Shown here in pieces: positions 18,401 to 25,733 of a stretch of 49,869 nucleotides of DNA (positions are counted from its first letter, which is position 1; each line of letters begins with the position of its first letter). Source of the stretch: a virus; IMG/VR virus record IMGVR_UViG_3300030329_004896, positions 1-49,869 of that record. One strand, 5' to 3'. The translations under genes and the position numbers were made by a program. The notes under the pieces were generated by a model. It was not told where the DNA came from, searched no databases, and saw only the letters and a list, made by a program, of their open reading frames with translations.

Positions 18401-19370
18401 CTTGGCTATAGTAGATGAAGATACAGGGGAAGTTATTGATTTGATTCCTAAAGAAGAACGCCCTTATTTAGATAAAAAACTAGGTAGAACATTTGCAAAC
18501 AATATTATTAATAGTCATTTACAATTCTCGTTACAAGGAGGAGCTCTTATGCATTTATGGGGTGCTCGTCCTGGAATGCTAAAATTTACAGAATCAGAAA
18601 AAAATATGAGAATAGAATCTTTATATATTGCTGCTGAAGAATTGAAAAGAAAGGGGACAATAGATCCAGAATTGAAAGGTATAAACTTGTATAAGCATCC
18701 AAAAGTTGTTGCTCATGCAAGATTGCTAGTTAATAATGTAATGTTCTCTATGAGTACTGCAAATTTACCAAAAATGTTTAGAGGAAAAATAGGTAAAACA
18801 TTATTTAAATTTAAACCCTATATGTGGAATCAAATGGGAGCAGAATACAATATAATGCAATCATGGTGGTATAATGTTGCAAATGAAAATTTAAATATAG
18901 CAGATAGAATGAATGTGATTAAAGATACCTTGATAAATCCTAAAGGACCAGAGCAGAAACAAATGAGAAGTTTATTTGTGACAAGAGGATTGGCTACGGC
19001 AGTCACTACAACTGGTACTCATATGATATTTGGAGCTAAGTTTGCAAGGACAATCATGAGGAGAATGTTTGGCTATGCAGGTGTTAATGTAGCAACCAGA
19101 GGTGCTGATTTTCAGATTATGAAAGTATTAATGAATGCGTTTTTGACTGGGCTTATGTTTTCAGGAGCTTGGGGAGATGAAGATGAGAAGGTATATCAGG
19201 AATTTAGGAGGAACTTCTATCCTATATTTGTAAATATCATATTAGATACCTGGCGTGGAGAAGATCCATGGAGAGGAGTAAGAGTATATTCTACTGGTTT
19301 ATATAATATGATAGATATGATTAGAGAATTTAAAAACAGTCAAAAGGTAGCAACAAGAGGAATGTATTAA
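15468..19370 (+). CDS. Giant virion-type protein (1300 aa) with hydrophobic C-terminus
   Basis: The gene starts immediately after the stop of the RNA polymerase-like gene, behind an SD (AAAGGA), so the two are translated together. Residues ~1-110 are coiled-coil-like, ~180-560 mixed alpha/beta, and ~620-680 strongly charged helical. The last ~450 residues are helical with hydrophobic segments, for example TRGLATAVTTTGTHMIFGA and a stretch near 1220-1240 rich in Leu, Phe and Met. Aromatic, basic patches such as FKFKPYMWNQMG occur between them. This suits a large internal virion protein that enters the host membrane. It is the last gene of the rightward block and ends 2 bases before a convergent minus-strand gene. 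Function inferred. Confidence 0.5.
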   Translation: MPCNLDKDYLDFNNAILTKKEEVIKAYWEVFKNSYGLNDEQAGALEESINQIQLKIRRLKRAINKGTGGRTVVSENKKKYDSLQRQLVELEKKFAEYAPKRKIIKRIEKMIVNHVMHVQENGLFKEMVDPVTLMKVMKDTMQLPRSIMFDKLSDLDNSTLLSIESQMASELHTLKQLSEKESKLTWYQDQIMHPLAISRMLDPTGNSYKVIKSTIDLATNAYSSRSQYEVVVSEVMQSIATLVGGDKNGDYPFMFMHDVGDLKPTEEDQAISMDNIVKFLHEIGDKELVKLIPRPIVGYNAAGELTYTKDFLTKREQSDGSIKSDYTLWREAIQRQIDSGLEASGDIQKYTHRVGDQERTYYYLMIERTDEEGRVFNVAYEVPFEEFETKSGDKVDRLTFPPNKKNVKKYQEWFQRNPSEHLGGVFKYDVKTGEAVLEPGRMIPGWYRARDYKNFTGLKSGKKQREKGEKFTGQTYIDYQIDEDMNNQERKSGYGKKSVFGMPAELFDLHHKLNEMFQQVAQDIIENNKKIEARMKIVLKNIVGGDEEKIDLRKININELIAEKMNVDIDLINMNINVTGNTLKDARIWTVNSEFSERRNYMPIIYSDPDKISMLLKSRQKAISMRDKVQKDYDRVKNEVATEENVKEKNKLKDRLKELNTLVVHEDATVKRVLGMSPNVPKVNQITAVKAAKHRSSQSNPLEQTTEVTVNGETTTEVTNHGRRKDSGVFSDYLQQTYISMEQNEVKMQLLEALDKGMSETMKEYTIDQVKASFGRDDVKAGFLFLDYSDVKMMLNETGTLNDVGYLLDVNNKLLSANLLKSPVTALVNNFQRIGYGIVSDMGLVLDAMEWRTNPANAKEVRDAAAFAGITDEITTIADGLIPGNLSAEGQEHWLSGFWNKAIMGALVLSSSRSDFIKKTLRGSGMVATFWQKTADFLVYQDVSRFGIDIKKPLSEQQQQLFEAREEALSDMWLLTRGLAIVDEDTGEVIDLIPKEERPYLDKKLGRTFANNIINSHLQFSLQGGALMHLWGARPGMLKFTESEKNMRIESLYIAAEELKRKGTIDPELKGINLYKHPKVVAHARLLVNNVMFSMSTANLPKMFRGKIGKTLFKFKPYMWNQMGAEYNIMQSWWYNVANENLNIADRMNVIKDTLINPKGPEQKQMRSLFVTRGLATAVTTTGTHMIFGAKFARTIMRRMFGYAGVNVATRGADFQIMKVLMNAFLTGLMFSGAWGDEDEKVYQEFRRNFYPIFVNIILDTWRGEDPWRGVRVYSTGLYNMIDMIREFKNSQKVATRGMY

Positions 19371-19372
19371 TT

Positions 19373-19558
19373 TTAATAATTTAAATCGTCCATTAATAAA
19401 CTATCTACTTCACGATTCAATTGCTCTATTTTGTCATTAATATCTTTAATATGTTTAAGCATATGTCTGAATTTTAAATTCTTATGTTTATGGCGTGCAT
19501 GCCTGCAAAGCTTTTCTCTACAGGCAGTACACATTACGTTATCTTCAAGCTCTTTCAT
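19373..19558 (-). CDS. Small zinc-finger-like protein
   Basis: The product has 61 aa. The N-terminal half holds C10-x-x-C13 and a further C18/H20/H23 cluster (CTACREKLCRHARHKHK) that could bind one zinc. The rest is a charged helix. It is the last gene of the leftward module, directly following the nuclease gene with no gap, and converges on the giant rightward gene. Function unknown. Confidence 0.6.
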   Translation of the reverse strand: MKELEDNVMCTACREKLCRHARHKHKNLKFRHMLKHIKDINDKIEQLNREVDSLLMDDLNY

Positions 19559-19894
19559 TTAATCCTTTATTAACCTTATAAATTCTTCTACAGGAATAAC
19601 AGCATAAGGATCTATTCTATTCCTTTTTATAATAACAATAGGAACTCTATCATCGCAATTAGTTTGAGCCTGATCGATAGCTTTCCATATATTCAATCTT
19701 TCTACATTTTTACATTCAAAACTATAGGGGATGCTCTTGCGAGCTTGAGGAGAGAGAATGATGTCCTCCCCCGTCATTCCCATTGTCTGGGACTTAATAT
19801 CGTCTGGATGTAAGAAGGAGAAGGTCTTTCTTAGGAGATCACGAATGTAGTTTTGTAACCTTCTCCCCTTTGCTTTAGAACTTTTAGTCGACAT
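19559..19894 (-). CDS. PD-(D/E)xK nuclease, Holliday-junction-resolvase-like
   Basis: The 111-aa product has the core of small phage resolvase-like nucleases. A basic helix (KAKGRRLQNYIRDLL) is followed by a Gly-Glu-Asp turn with D44 (MTGEDIILSP), then E60-C-K62 in the strand YSFECKNVE, and finally a helix and strand carrying QAQ and VPIVIIKRN. D44, E60 and K62 would be the metal-binding and catalytic residues. It probably resolves branched DNA made by recombination or before packaging, working with the ERF protein encoded in the same leftward operon. The start overlaps the previous gene by 11 bases. Confidence 0.82.
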   Translation of the reverse strand: MSTKSSKAKGRRLQNYIRDLLRKTFSFLHPDDIKSQTMGMTGEDIILSPQARKSIPYSFECKNVERLNIWKAIDQAQTNCDDRVPIVIIKRNRIDPYAVIPVEEFIRLIKD

Positions 19895-20108
19895 CTATAC
19901 TGATGCTAAATTTAGCAGCTTTAATTGTCGCTGGAAAGATTTCTTTAGCATGTTCTTTCAATTCAGCTATCTTTTCTGAAGTAATATTATCTATGTCTAA
20001 TTTTAATACTTCTCTTGCTAGCTTGGCAGCGATCTTTCTCATTTCAGCATTATATTCTTTGCTTAAACCTGCATCAATTACCGTATCTAATAATTCATTT
20101 TCATTCAT
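19884..20108 (-). CDS. Small helical protein of unknown function
   Basis: The product has 74 aa, is Glu/Lys/Ala-rich and is predicted mostly helical by composition. Its start codon overlaps the upstream stop (ATGA), indicating translational coupling within the leftward early operon. No family is recognised. Confidence 0.6.
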   Translation of the reverse strand: MNENELLDTVIDAGLSKEYNAEMRKIAAKLAREVLKLDIDNITSEKIAELKEHAKEIFPATIKAAKFSISIDVD

Positions 20109-20242
20109 TCTCTCTCCTTTTTTAATGGCCTTACTCCGAAGTTACACTCATTTCGCAGTCTTTTCAAAGCATTTTTTATTATTTTATTCATTTCTTTTTG
20201 GGTTGGCATGTTAATATCATTGCACATTGGGCATCTTTTCAT
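20105..20242 (-). CDS. Tiny protein with CPMC knuckle
   Basis: The product has 45 aa and begins MKRCPMC. One CxxC pair sits at the N-terminus and a lone Cys near residue 33; the rest is a basic helix. It overlaps the downstream gene by ATGA and the upstream gene by 26 bases, which is typical of this compact operon. Upstream SD is weak (GGAGCG). Function unknown. Confidence 0.5.
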   Translation of the reverse strand: MKRCPMCNDINMPTQKEMNKIIKNALKRLRNECNFGVRPLKKERE

Positions 20243-20420
20243 TTTCGCTCCTAACTATAGCTTCCAGGATCTTTATTCTTTGATCCATATCTTGAATTTT
20301 TTCAGTAGCCCATTGTAATGAATTGGCAGTATTTTCTTGAAAATCTCTATCTCTACCTAGTTTATCGGTAGCAGGGTTTAAGTTACGCATAGCCTCGTAC
20401 TCATCTATGTGGTTTTTCAT
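20217..20420 (-). CDS. Small coiled-coil protein
   Basis: The product has 67 aa. The C-terminal two thirds form a probable coiled coil (NSLQWATEKIQDMDQRIKILEAI). The start overlaps the preceding stop by 4 bases, and an SD-like AAAGGA precedes it. Function unknown. Confidence 0.6.
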   Translation of the reverse strand: MKNHIDEYEAMRNLNPATDKLGRDRDFQENTANSLQWATEKIQDMDQRIKILEAIVRSENEKMPNVQ

Positions 20421-20761
20421 AGCGATCCTTTCTGTTTATATCCTAACTCTTCTTTTACTTTATCTTCTTCTGCATGTCTTTCTTTCCATACATTACCTCT
20501 TAATTTAGGGTACTCTTCTTGTAATTTACGTCTAGCTCTCATGATTCCACTGGGGTGAGATAATTTACGATCTTTCAATAATCCTAAAAGATTTAAGACA
20601 TTAGTTCTATCAAAATTTAATGGATTATCAGACAATCCGTAATCTAATGCATCAAATTCGCTTTTCCATACCCAATACATAAGATAAAAATCATTATCTC
20701 TTGTTTCTGGCTTAAGAGTCATTATTTCAGCTGCTTTTTTCTTTACTGTGTTTATTTTCAT
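20417..20761 (-). CDS. Phage protein of unknown function, possible DNA-binding helical domain
   Basis: The product has 114 aa. The central and C-terminal part (DRKLSHPSGIMRARRKLQ..., then Pro, Leu-Arg-Gly and ERH) looks like a winged-helix-sized domain with a basic recognition-like helix (RARRKLQEEYP). Similar small proteins are common in phage replication modules, but a DNA-binding role is inferred only from shape and charge. It overlaps its upstream neighbour by 35 bases. Confidence 0.55.
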   Translation of the reverse strand: MKINTVKKKAAEIMTLKPETRDNDFYLMYWVWKSEFDALDYGLSDNPLNFDRTNVLNLLGLLKDRKLSHPSGIMRARRKLQEEYPKLRGNVWKERHAEEDKVKEELGYKQKGSL

Positions 20762-20921
20762 CGATTCTCTCCTCGATTTGTTTAAGTTTTTTCTCTATCT
20801 TTTTTATTCTAGGTTCGAGTCCTTGAAATAGATCAGTTATTTCATCTATTATCTTAAACTTTTTGCCAATAGTATTATCTACCACTTCTAATACTTTTTT
20901 AATAATTACTTTCTGTATCAT
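20727..20921 (-). CDS. Small lysine-rich coiled-coil protein
   Basis: The product has 64 aa, with a helical C-terminal half of heptad type (EPRIKKIEKKLKQIEERID). It starts 4 bases inside the previous gene (ATGA) and its 3' end overlaps the next gene. Function unknown. Confidence 0.5.
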   Translation of the reverse strand: MIQKVIIKKVLEVVDNTIGKKFKIIDEITDLFQGLEPRIKKIEKKLKQIEERIDENKHSKEKSS

Positions 20922-21301
20922 AATAAGCTTTCGGTTTTACCATTTGCAAATTTCTTTTGATAACTTGATATAATTGGCTCTTTTATAGCATCTAACTCTC
21001 TTTGCCCATCAATCATCGCCCATAACAAGAAAAGATAAACAATCGCATCTTTTATCCTTCCAGATACATCTTCTCTTTGAGATTCATGTCCCTCAATATA
21101 TGAGCTTATTCCATCAATATGCTTTAAAAGATAAACCATTAAAGCTTTTTCACTAGGAATTTTAAGACAATCAGCTACTCTATCGAAATTTGCAAAAACA
21201 TTATCTTCTGCTCGAGCATATTCTTTTTGTCCATCATCCCTTGTTTCTTTAACTTGATTTAGCATATAGTCAAAATATGCATTAAAATGCGTTCTTTTCA
21301 T
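20918..21301 (-). CDS. Nucleotide-modification-associated (DUF1599-like) domain protein
   Basis: The product has 127 aa. The arrangement YARAEDNVFANFDRVADCL, then LLKHIDGISSYIEG, then IKDAIVYLFLLWAMID, is like the all-helical nucleotide-modification-associated family seen in phages, where NF, KH and a conserved D-x-x-x-Y-L recur. Members often lie near DNA replication or base-modification genes; the precise activity is unknown. Here it lies directly downstream of the primase-helicase with a 20-base overlap. The family assignment is by motif memory and moderately sure. Confidence 0.5.
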   Translation of the reverse strand: MKRTHFNAYFDYMLNQVKETRDDGQKEYARAEDNVFANFDRVADCLKIPSEKALMVYLLKHIDGISSYIEGHESQREDVSGRIKDAIVYLFLLWAMIDGQRELDAIKEPIISSYQKKFANGKTESLL

Positions 21302-23036
21302 AATATATCCTTGTATTATCTACTTTTAAGTTAACATTCATTGTTTCACGCTCTCTATTAGCTTCACATTTAACATTTATAGCTTCTATTTCACCAGTAG
21401 ATATACTTTTTAATGGCTTAACAGATAATAGTTTATTAGTATTATATGCGACTCTAAATGAGCCTTTAGCGGACGCAACATTCATACCTTCATGGAAGGC
21501 TTGCTTAGTAATTTCAGAGACAGTAAACACTATTATATTGTGTTTAACAGCTATTTCCATTAAAGCTTGTGACGCTTCTTCTATCTTCATATTAGGATCT
21601 CTATGTTTAGATTTAAATAAGCCCATATGATCAACAACTAATATTTCAGGTTTCATAGATAACATAGATAGTTTTTTATCTATTTCATGAGCATAAGGAG
21701 TAGAATAATCTACAGTTAGCCACTCAAATCGTTTATCTATACCATTTTTAGATTGCATATAGTGCTTTTTAAGGTCATTTTCATCCCATTGCATTTCCAT
21801 TTGAACAAATCTAGTCCATATTTGTCTTGGAGACATTTCCATTTCTATAAAAAATGTAGGTTTTTTAAATCCGTTCATCCAGTTTTGCAATAACATAGTT
21901 TTCATGCTCTTTGGTGGAGCTTGTAGAATCACAACTTCACCTGGATATATAGGAAAATTACAATCTTCATATATTTCACTGAAATTAATACCTTTTTGGT
22001 CTGAATTTAAGAAATTGATTAGATTCATTTCCATATCAGCAGAAGACATTAATGTTTGATTCTTCTTAGATTTATATAATTTACAAGTATTTTTACAATA
22101 TTCGTCCATTACAGGATCTTGACAACCATATCTATATCCTTGTCCATCATGACCATCATAGCAGCTATTAACTATACTCTCCATTTCTTCTTCTTTAAAT
22201 CTAGAAGTAGCATTATCAACCTGTTCTCTCCAATTTTCCATTATCAATCTTACTGTATCTTCTGGATATAGCCATCTCAACCAAGCTGCAAGTCTTAATG
22301 CAACTGTATGTCTTCTACCTACAGGATTTGATTGTAACATCCCACTTATACACGGATAATTAACAGGGTCAGGATTTCTGCCTTTAGATATAAATTTAGG
22401 AGCTTCTTCTTTTTTTATATTTTTAGTTTTTGATAAGATATCAAATACTGGATTACATTCCAACAATGTATCGTTCAGTTCTCTTGGAAATTTAGCATAT
22501 TCTTTTAATTTATCTATATCATTTAACATATCTTCACGAATTTGTACTTTATATAGATTAGATTTACTATTCTTTGTATTAGGCACTCTTATCAATCTAA
22601 CTTTGTCAGTAACAGAAGGATCTGCATAATCGAATATACCAGCATTAGTTAAGGCATGTTTTACTTTTATATGCAAATTAGGTGAAGGTTTCCATCTAAA
22701 TGCTTCTGAAGGTATATGTAAATGAAATCCAGTACCACTAAAGAATAATTTAAATGGTACATCTAAGTCGTTTAATAATATAATTAAGCCTTTTGTTTTA
22801 TTGATAGCAGATTCTATAGCTTCTCCATCTACATCTAATATAAATTCATCAGGCATATATATATTACCTTTATATCCAGATAGTTTTTTTGTTTGACTGA
22901 AATGTGTTTTAATATCATCATCATATTCATATAAAGACATAAAAGTATCACTATCCATATTCATAAATTCGCTAACATCATTTGCATCTCTGAAATAATG
23001 TCTATTGGCTAGTCCTAGAGCAAATTCTTTTATCAT
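21282..23036 (-). CDS. Primase-helicase: archaeo-eukaryotic-type primase domain plus RecA-like helicase
   Basis: The product has 584 aa. The N-terminal primase domain shows D68-x-D70 (EFILDVDG), the S-G-x-G-F-H-x-H motif (100-107) and a basic motif III (RLIRVPNTKNSKS, ~147-159). A PriCT-like linker follows (~229-290), with a cysteine group (C292, C305, C314, C318) that may hold zinc or an Fe-S cluster. The C-terminal ATPase has Walker A APPKSMKT (373-380) and Walker B ILVVDH with D468. It would make primers and unwind the fork. The SD AAAGGAA lies just upstream. No DNA polymerase is found in the window, so the host enzyme is presumably used. Confidence 0.85.
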   Translation of the reverse strand: MIKEFALGLANRHYFRDANDVSEFMNMDSDTFMSLYEYDDDIKTHFSQTKKLSGYKGNIYMPDEFILDVDGEAIESAINKTKGLIILLNDLDVPFKLFFSGTGFHLHIPSEAFRWKPSPNLHIKVKHALTNAGIFDYADPSVTDKVRLIRVPNTKNSKSNLYKVQIREDMLNDIDKLKEYAKFPRELNDTLLECNPVFDILSKTKNIKKEEAPKFISKGRNPDPVNYPCISGMLQSNPVGRRHTVALRLAAWLRWLYPEDTVRLIMENWREQVDNATSRFKEEEMESIVNSCYDGHDGQGYRYGCQDPVMDEYCKNTCKLYKSKKNQTLMSSADMEMNLINFLNSDQKGINFSEIYEDCNFPIYPGEVVILQAPPKSMKTMLLQNWMNGFKKPTFFIEMEMSPRQIWTRFVQMEMQWDENDLKKHYMQSKNGIDKRFEWLTVDYSTPYAHEIDKKLSMLSMKPEILVVDHMGLFKSKHRDPNMKIEEASQALMEIAVKHNIIVFTVSEITKQAFHEGMNVASAKGSFRVAYNTNKLLSVKPLKSISTGEIEAINVKCEANRERETMNVNLKVDNTRIYYEKNAF

Positions 23037-23054
23037 TGTATTCCTTTCTTTGCG

Positions 23055-23111
23055 AAAGGGGGTTTTTATATAGCAGAAAGGAAATTAAATGCACATATAA
23101 TCGCCCCCTTT
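23055..23111 (-). promoter_or_regulatory. GC-rich hairpin in the leader of the primase-helicase gene
   Basis: An 8-bp perfect inverted repeat (AAAGGGGG at 23055-23062, CCCCCTTT at 23104-23111) encloses a ~41-base AU-rich loop in the 85-base gap between the SSB-like gene and the primase-helicase. There is no T-run after it in the minus direction, so an RNA processing or leader structure is more likely than a terminator. Confidence 0.5.
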
Positions 23112-23121
23112 TGGGTTAGAA

Positions 23122-23673
23122 TTAGAATGGCATATCAGCCACTTTATTAAGTTCGTTTACATCAACTTCTTCAATAACTTCATCGATAGAAAGTTTTGGC
23201 TTAACATATTTATCAAAATATTGCAAAGCTTTACCTTTCCAGAAATCTACATCTTTATCTGTAAACTCTTCTACTACATTCTTAAATGGCACAGGTGCAA
23301 TTTCTTTCAAAACTCGTGAATATTCCCCATCTTTATATAGAAAGATATTGACATCTTTACCTATTAAATGATCGGGACTATCATCCATTTTAATAATCAT
23401 ATTTCCTTCACCATCATCAAGAGCGTCAGTGATACCAGCATTAGCAAACCTAAATAGCTTACCAATTGCAAACTCTTCTCCGTTTTGATTCTCTTTAGCA
23501 TATACTCTCAGGTTCATTTTATCTGAATATCCATCAAAATATACATCTATATATTTAACAGGACCATCACTACCATCCCATTCTCCATATTCAGCATTAC
23601 TTATATTAACAGTATGCCAACCTTCACTGTATGGACTAGGTCCACCTTTTTTGATTGTGAGTGTTCTACCCAT
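23122..23673 (-). CDS. Single-stranded DNA-binding-like protein with acidic MPF tail
   Basis: The product has 183 aa. Residues ~1-120 look beta-rich (alternating hydrophobic strands, WHTVNISNAEYG...YIDVYFDGY), as in OB-fold phage proteins. The end is acidic and finishes ADMPF, like the D-x-P-F tail with which SSBs recruit partners. It sits between the ERF annealing protein and the primase-helicase, sharing one base with the ERF stop region, which fits a role coating single-stranded DNA. The OB fold itself is inferred. Confidence 0.62.
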   Translation of the reverse strand: MGRTLTIKKGGPSPYSEGWHTVNISNAEYGEWDGSDGPVKYIDVYFDGYSDKMNLRVYAKENQNGEEFAIGKLFRFANAGITDALDDGEGNMIIKMDDSPDHLIGKDVNIFLYKDGEYSRVLKEIAPVPFKNVVEEFTDKDVDFWKGKALQYFDKYVKPKLSIDEVIEEVDVNELNKVADMPF

Positions 23674-24149
23674 TATTTACTCCTTTTATTAACTGTTGCA
23701 TTACCATCATCATCCACTTGAGCTAAGCCTACCATTGCAGCTAAACCATATCTTCTACCATATGTGCATGCAGAACCTATTTCTTGTGCATCTTTTTTAT
23801 TTGTCAGAGGTATTCTTATCTTGCTTTTAAGCCACTGACCTGACTTATGTATTAACATAGTAGTTATAAAATATCCTTCTACTCTGTCAAATTCATTTCC
23901 TTGAGTAATAGCTAATCCATTACTGCTTAAAGCAGGTATTGCAGCCTCCAAACAATCATTTATATCTGCATATTTGCTTTTATAAAAAGGATTAGTACTG
24001 GTTTTCTTTACTCCGCCCATTTCTCCTTGAGCCTTAGCTAATGCTTCGGCTAACTTATCTATTTTATTGGACTTCCAATCATCTATAGATATATATTCAG
24101 GGGACAGAATATCTTCTTCAACAGGTTGTTGAACTTCATTTTCGGACAT
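23673..24149 (-). CDS. erf: ERF-family single-strand annealing recombinase
   Basis: The product has 158 aa and carries the hallmarks of the ERF family: LAEALAKAQGEM, then NPFYKSKYADINDCL, LSSNGLAITQ, a strand with HKSGQWL, and GSACTYGRRYGLAAMVGL followed by DDDGN. These proteins form rings that anneal complementary single strands in phage recombination and genome circularisation. The gene is followed immediately by the SSB-like gene, and its SD (AAGGAG) precedes the ATG at 24149. The protein ends soon after the DDDGN motif, so it has the core only, without a long C-terminal tail. Confidence 0.93.
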   Translation of the reverse strand: MSENEVQQPVEEDILSPEYISIDDWKSNKIDKLAEALAKAQGEMGGVKKTSTNPFYKSKYADINDCLEAAIPALSSNGLAITQGNEFDRVEGYFITTMLIHKSGQWLKSKIRIPLTNKKDAQEIGSACTYGRRYGLAAMVGLAQVDDDGNATVNKRSK

Positions 24150-24176
24150 ATTTTCTCCTTTGATTAGGGTTATAAT

Positions 24177-24851
24177 TTACGAAATCATTGACGACTTTTG
24201 CAATAACATTGTTGGGAAATTAAAGGAAAATTTCTCATTATATGGTTGCTCCATCACGACTTTTCTTACAGCGTTTGCTATAAAACTTCCACTCATATTT
24301 GAACAATAACTTGTAGCTTTTGCATTACAAGGTTCTTCGCTACCAGACTCATCTGTATACCAATATTTCTTATATCTAGATATTGTAGGTTTGCTTATAA
24401 TATATTGTTGATAATGCTCTGCTCCCATTCTACCGTCTATAATGCATTTAGGTTGATACTCCTTAGGAATTATTTTGCTACATATTATATTAACGGCTTC
24501 TAATCTAGCTTCCATGCTATCGAATCCTAATATAATAATATCTCTATAGTCTCCAGTCGGAGCATATTGTTTGAATCTTTCATTATTTGTATTTATTAAT
24601 GCAGAAGGAGAAATATCAATAAGACGATCTTCTAAAGCATTAACTTTATATTCACCTATATCATTTTGAGTGTATTCAGAAACTCCTATATTTGCTTCTT
24701 CAACTATGTCGAAATCATAGAGATTGAATTTTTCTCCTCCCATTCTACATAATTGGACGGCTGCAGAGCTTCCAATAGCTCCGCAACCAAGTATATGATA
24801 TACATATTGATTCATTTTATTTACTATACCTTCTGATCTTTGATTAATCAT
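24177..24851 (-). CDS. E1/ThiF-like activating enzyme for the ubiquitin-like protein
   Basis: The 224-aa product is a Rossmann-type adenylating enzyme. It has the nucleotide loop G22-x-G24-x-x-G27 in YHILGCGAIGSS, an acidic strand YDFDIVEEANIG, a D-I-G-x-x-K motif (NDIGEYKVNAL), and IIDGRMG, matching the order in ThiF/MoeB/E1 proteins. Two cysteines, C175 and C183 (EEPCNAKATSYCSNMSG), lie where the E1 catalytic Cys is expected. Paired CxxC zinc sites of ThiF/MoeB are absent, and the protein is short. It follows the JAB gene by 3 bases and would activate the GG end of the 69-aa protein and pass it to the E2-like protein. Confidence 0.82.
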   Translation of the reverse strand: MINQRSEGIVNKMNQYVYHILGCGAIGSSAAVQLCRMGGEKFNLYDFDIVEEANIGVSEYTQNDIGEYKVNALEDRLIDISPSALINTNNERFKQYAPTGDYRDIIILGFDSMEARLEAVNIICSKIIPKEYQPKCIIDGRMGAEHYQQYIISKPTISRYKKYWYTDESGSEEPCNAKATSYCSNMSGSFIANAVRKVVMEQPYNEKFSFNFPTMLLQKSSMIS

Positions 24852-24854
24852 TGT

Positions 24855-25733
24855 TTATATCCCCCATCTTGAATGATACCCGAGTGTATCATCTGTATCT
24901 ATTATATGATTAGAAGGAGTGCTTGTCATCAAGGAATCTTCCCAAGATTTCATATCTAACCTTCCTATCAATACTCCTGTGTCTTGTTCTGTAGCTTTAT
25001 CATTAAACTCTTTAATAGCATCTACATAATCTTTATATTTAACTGTTCCTGCACATGCTCCGTTGATTAAGTTTTGCATTAATTGATAAGCCTTAGTATA
25101 ATCATATATTTCAGGCTCATCTTCAATTAAAGAGTCTAAGTCTATAGGCTGTCTCCATATAGTTGTTTGATTTTTCATGTTCTTTATTTTATTATAATTC
25201 CATCGAGGCATTGTCGTAGTTGGAGCTGGTTTACTACATAATTCATTAACTTCATTAACCAATTTTTTAGGAAATTTCTTTTCATTTTCCATTATACAAA
25301 TTTCGACATCTTTATGTATTTCAAATGGTTTCCACACTGACACTCTGAATTTATATTCTTCTTTTAGATTTACTACTAATGCAAAGCTAAAATCACCTTC
25401 ATTAAATTCGTCTATTGTATCGGTATCTGTTCCAGACCAGAATGCACCCATAGTATGGTGACTATGCCACCAGCAGAACCTGAAGTTCTTATTTTTATAT
25501 TTCTTAGCAGCATTAGTATAATATATAGCTAATTCATCTTTGTCTAAATGAGTATTAGTAGCTGTAATTACTTGCTTGAGTATAACAGGGTCTTTTATCT
25601 CCCAATCTCCTTCCTTATCTTCAACTACTACAGACATTCCTCCTATTTCTGCTTTAAACTCATCATAAGCTATACCTGCATAATTGATTATTTTATTCCA
25701 ATTGCTTTTACTTATATAAAAATCATTATCCAT
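24855..25733 (-). CDS. JAB/JAMM metalloprotease, putative processor or remover of the ubiquitin-like protein
   Basis: The zinc motif is complete: E29 (KAEIGG), then H90-S-H92-x7-S100-x-x-D103 in WWHSHHTMGAFWSGTD. This is the canonical JAMM pattern of Ubl isopeptidases. The ~150 residues after it are helical and of unknown role. The start at 25733 (MDNDFYISK) is chosen because AAAGGA lies 6 bases upstream; two in-frame ATGs at 25748 and 25739 have worse spacing. The gene overlaps the E2-like gene by 8 bases and precedes the E1 gene by 3. It would cut the final two residues off the 69-aa protein to expose GG, or remove it from targets. Confidence 0.88.
   Translation of the reverse strand: MDNDFYISKSNWNKIINYAGIAYDEFKAEIGGMSVVVEDKEGDWEIKDPVILKQVITATNTHLDKDELAIYYTNAAKKYKNKNFRFCWWHSHHTMGAFWSGTDTDTIDEFNEGDFSFALVVNLKEEYKFRVSVWKPFEIHKDVEICIMENEKKFPKKLVNEVNELCSKPAPTTTMPRWNYNKIKNMKNQTTIWRQPIDLDSLIEDEPEIYDYTKAYQLMQNLINGACAGTVKYKDYVDAIKEFNDKATEQDTGVLIGRLDMKSWEDSLMTSTPSNHIIDTDDTLGYHSRWGI

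Noticed and set aside
19903-20214. Rightward gene opposite the small leftward genes
   Set aside because: It is antisense to two well-placed overlapping genes, lacks an SD and has a shadow-like hydrophobic composition.
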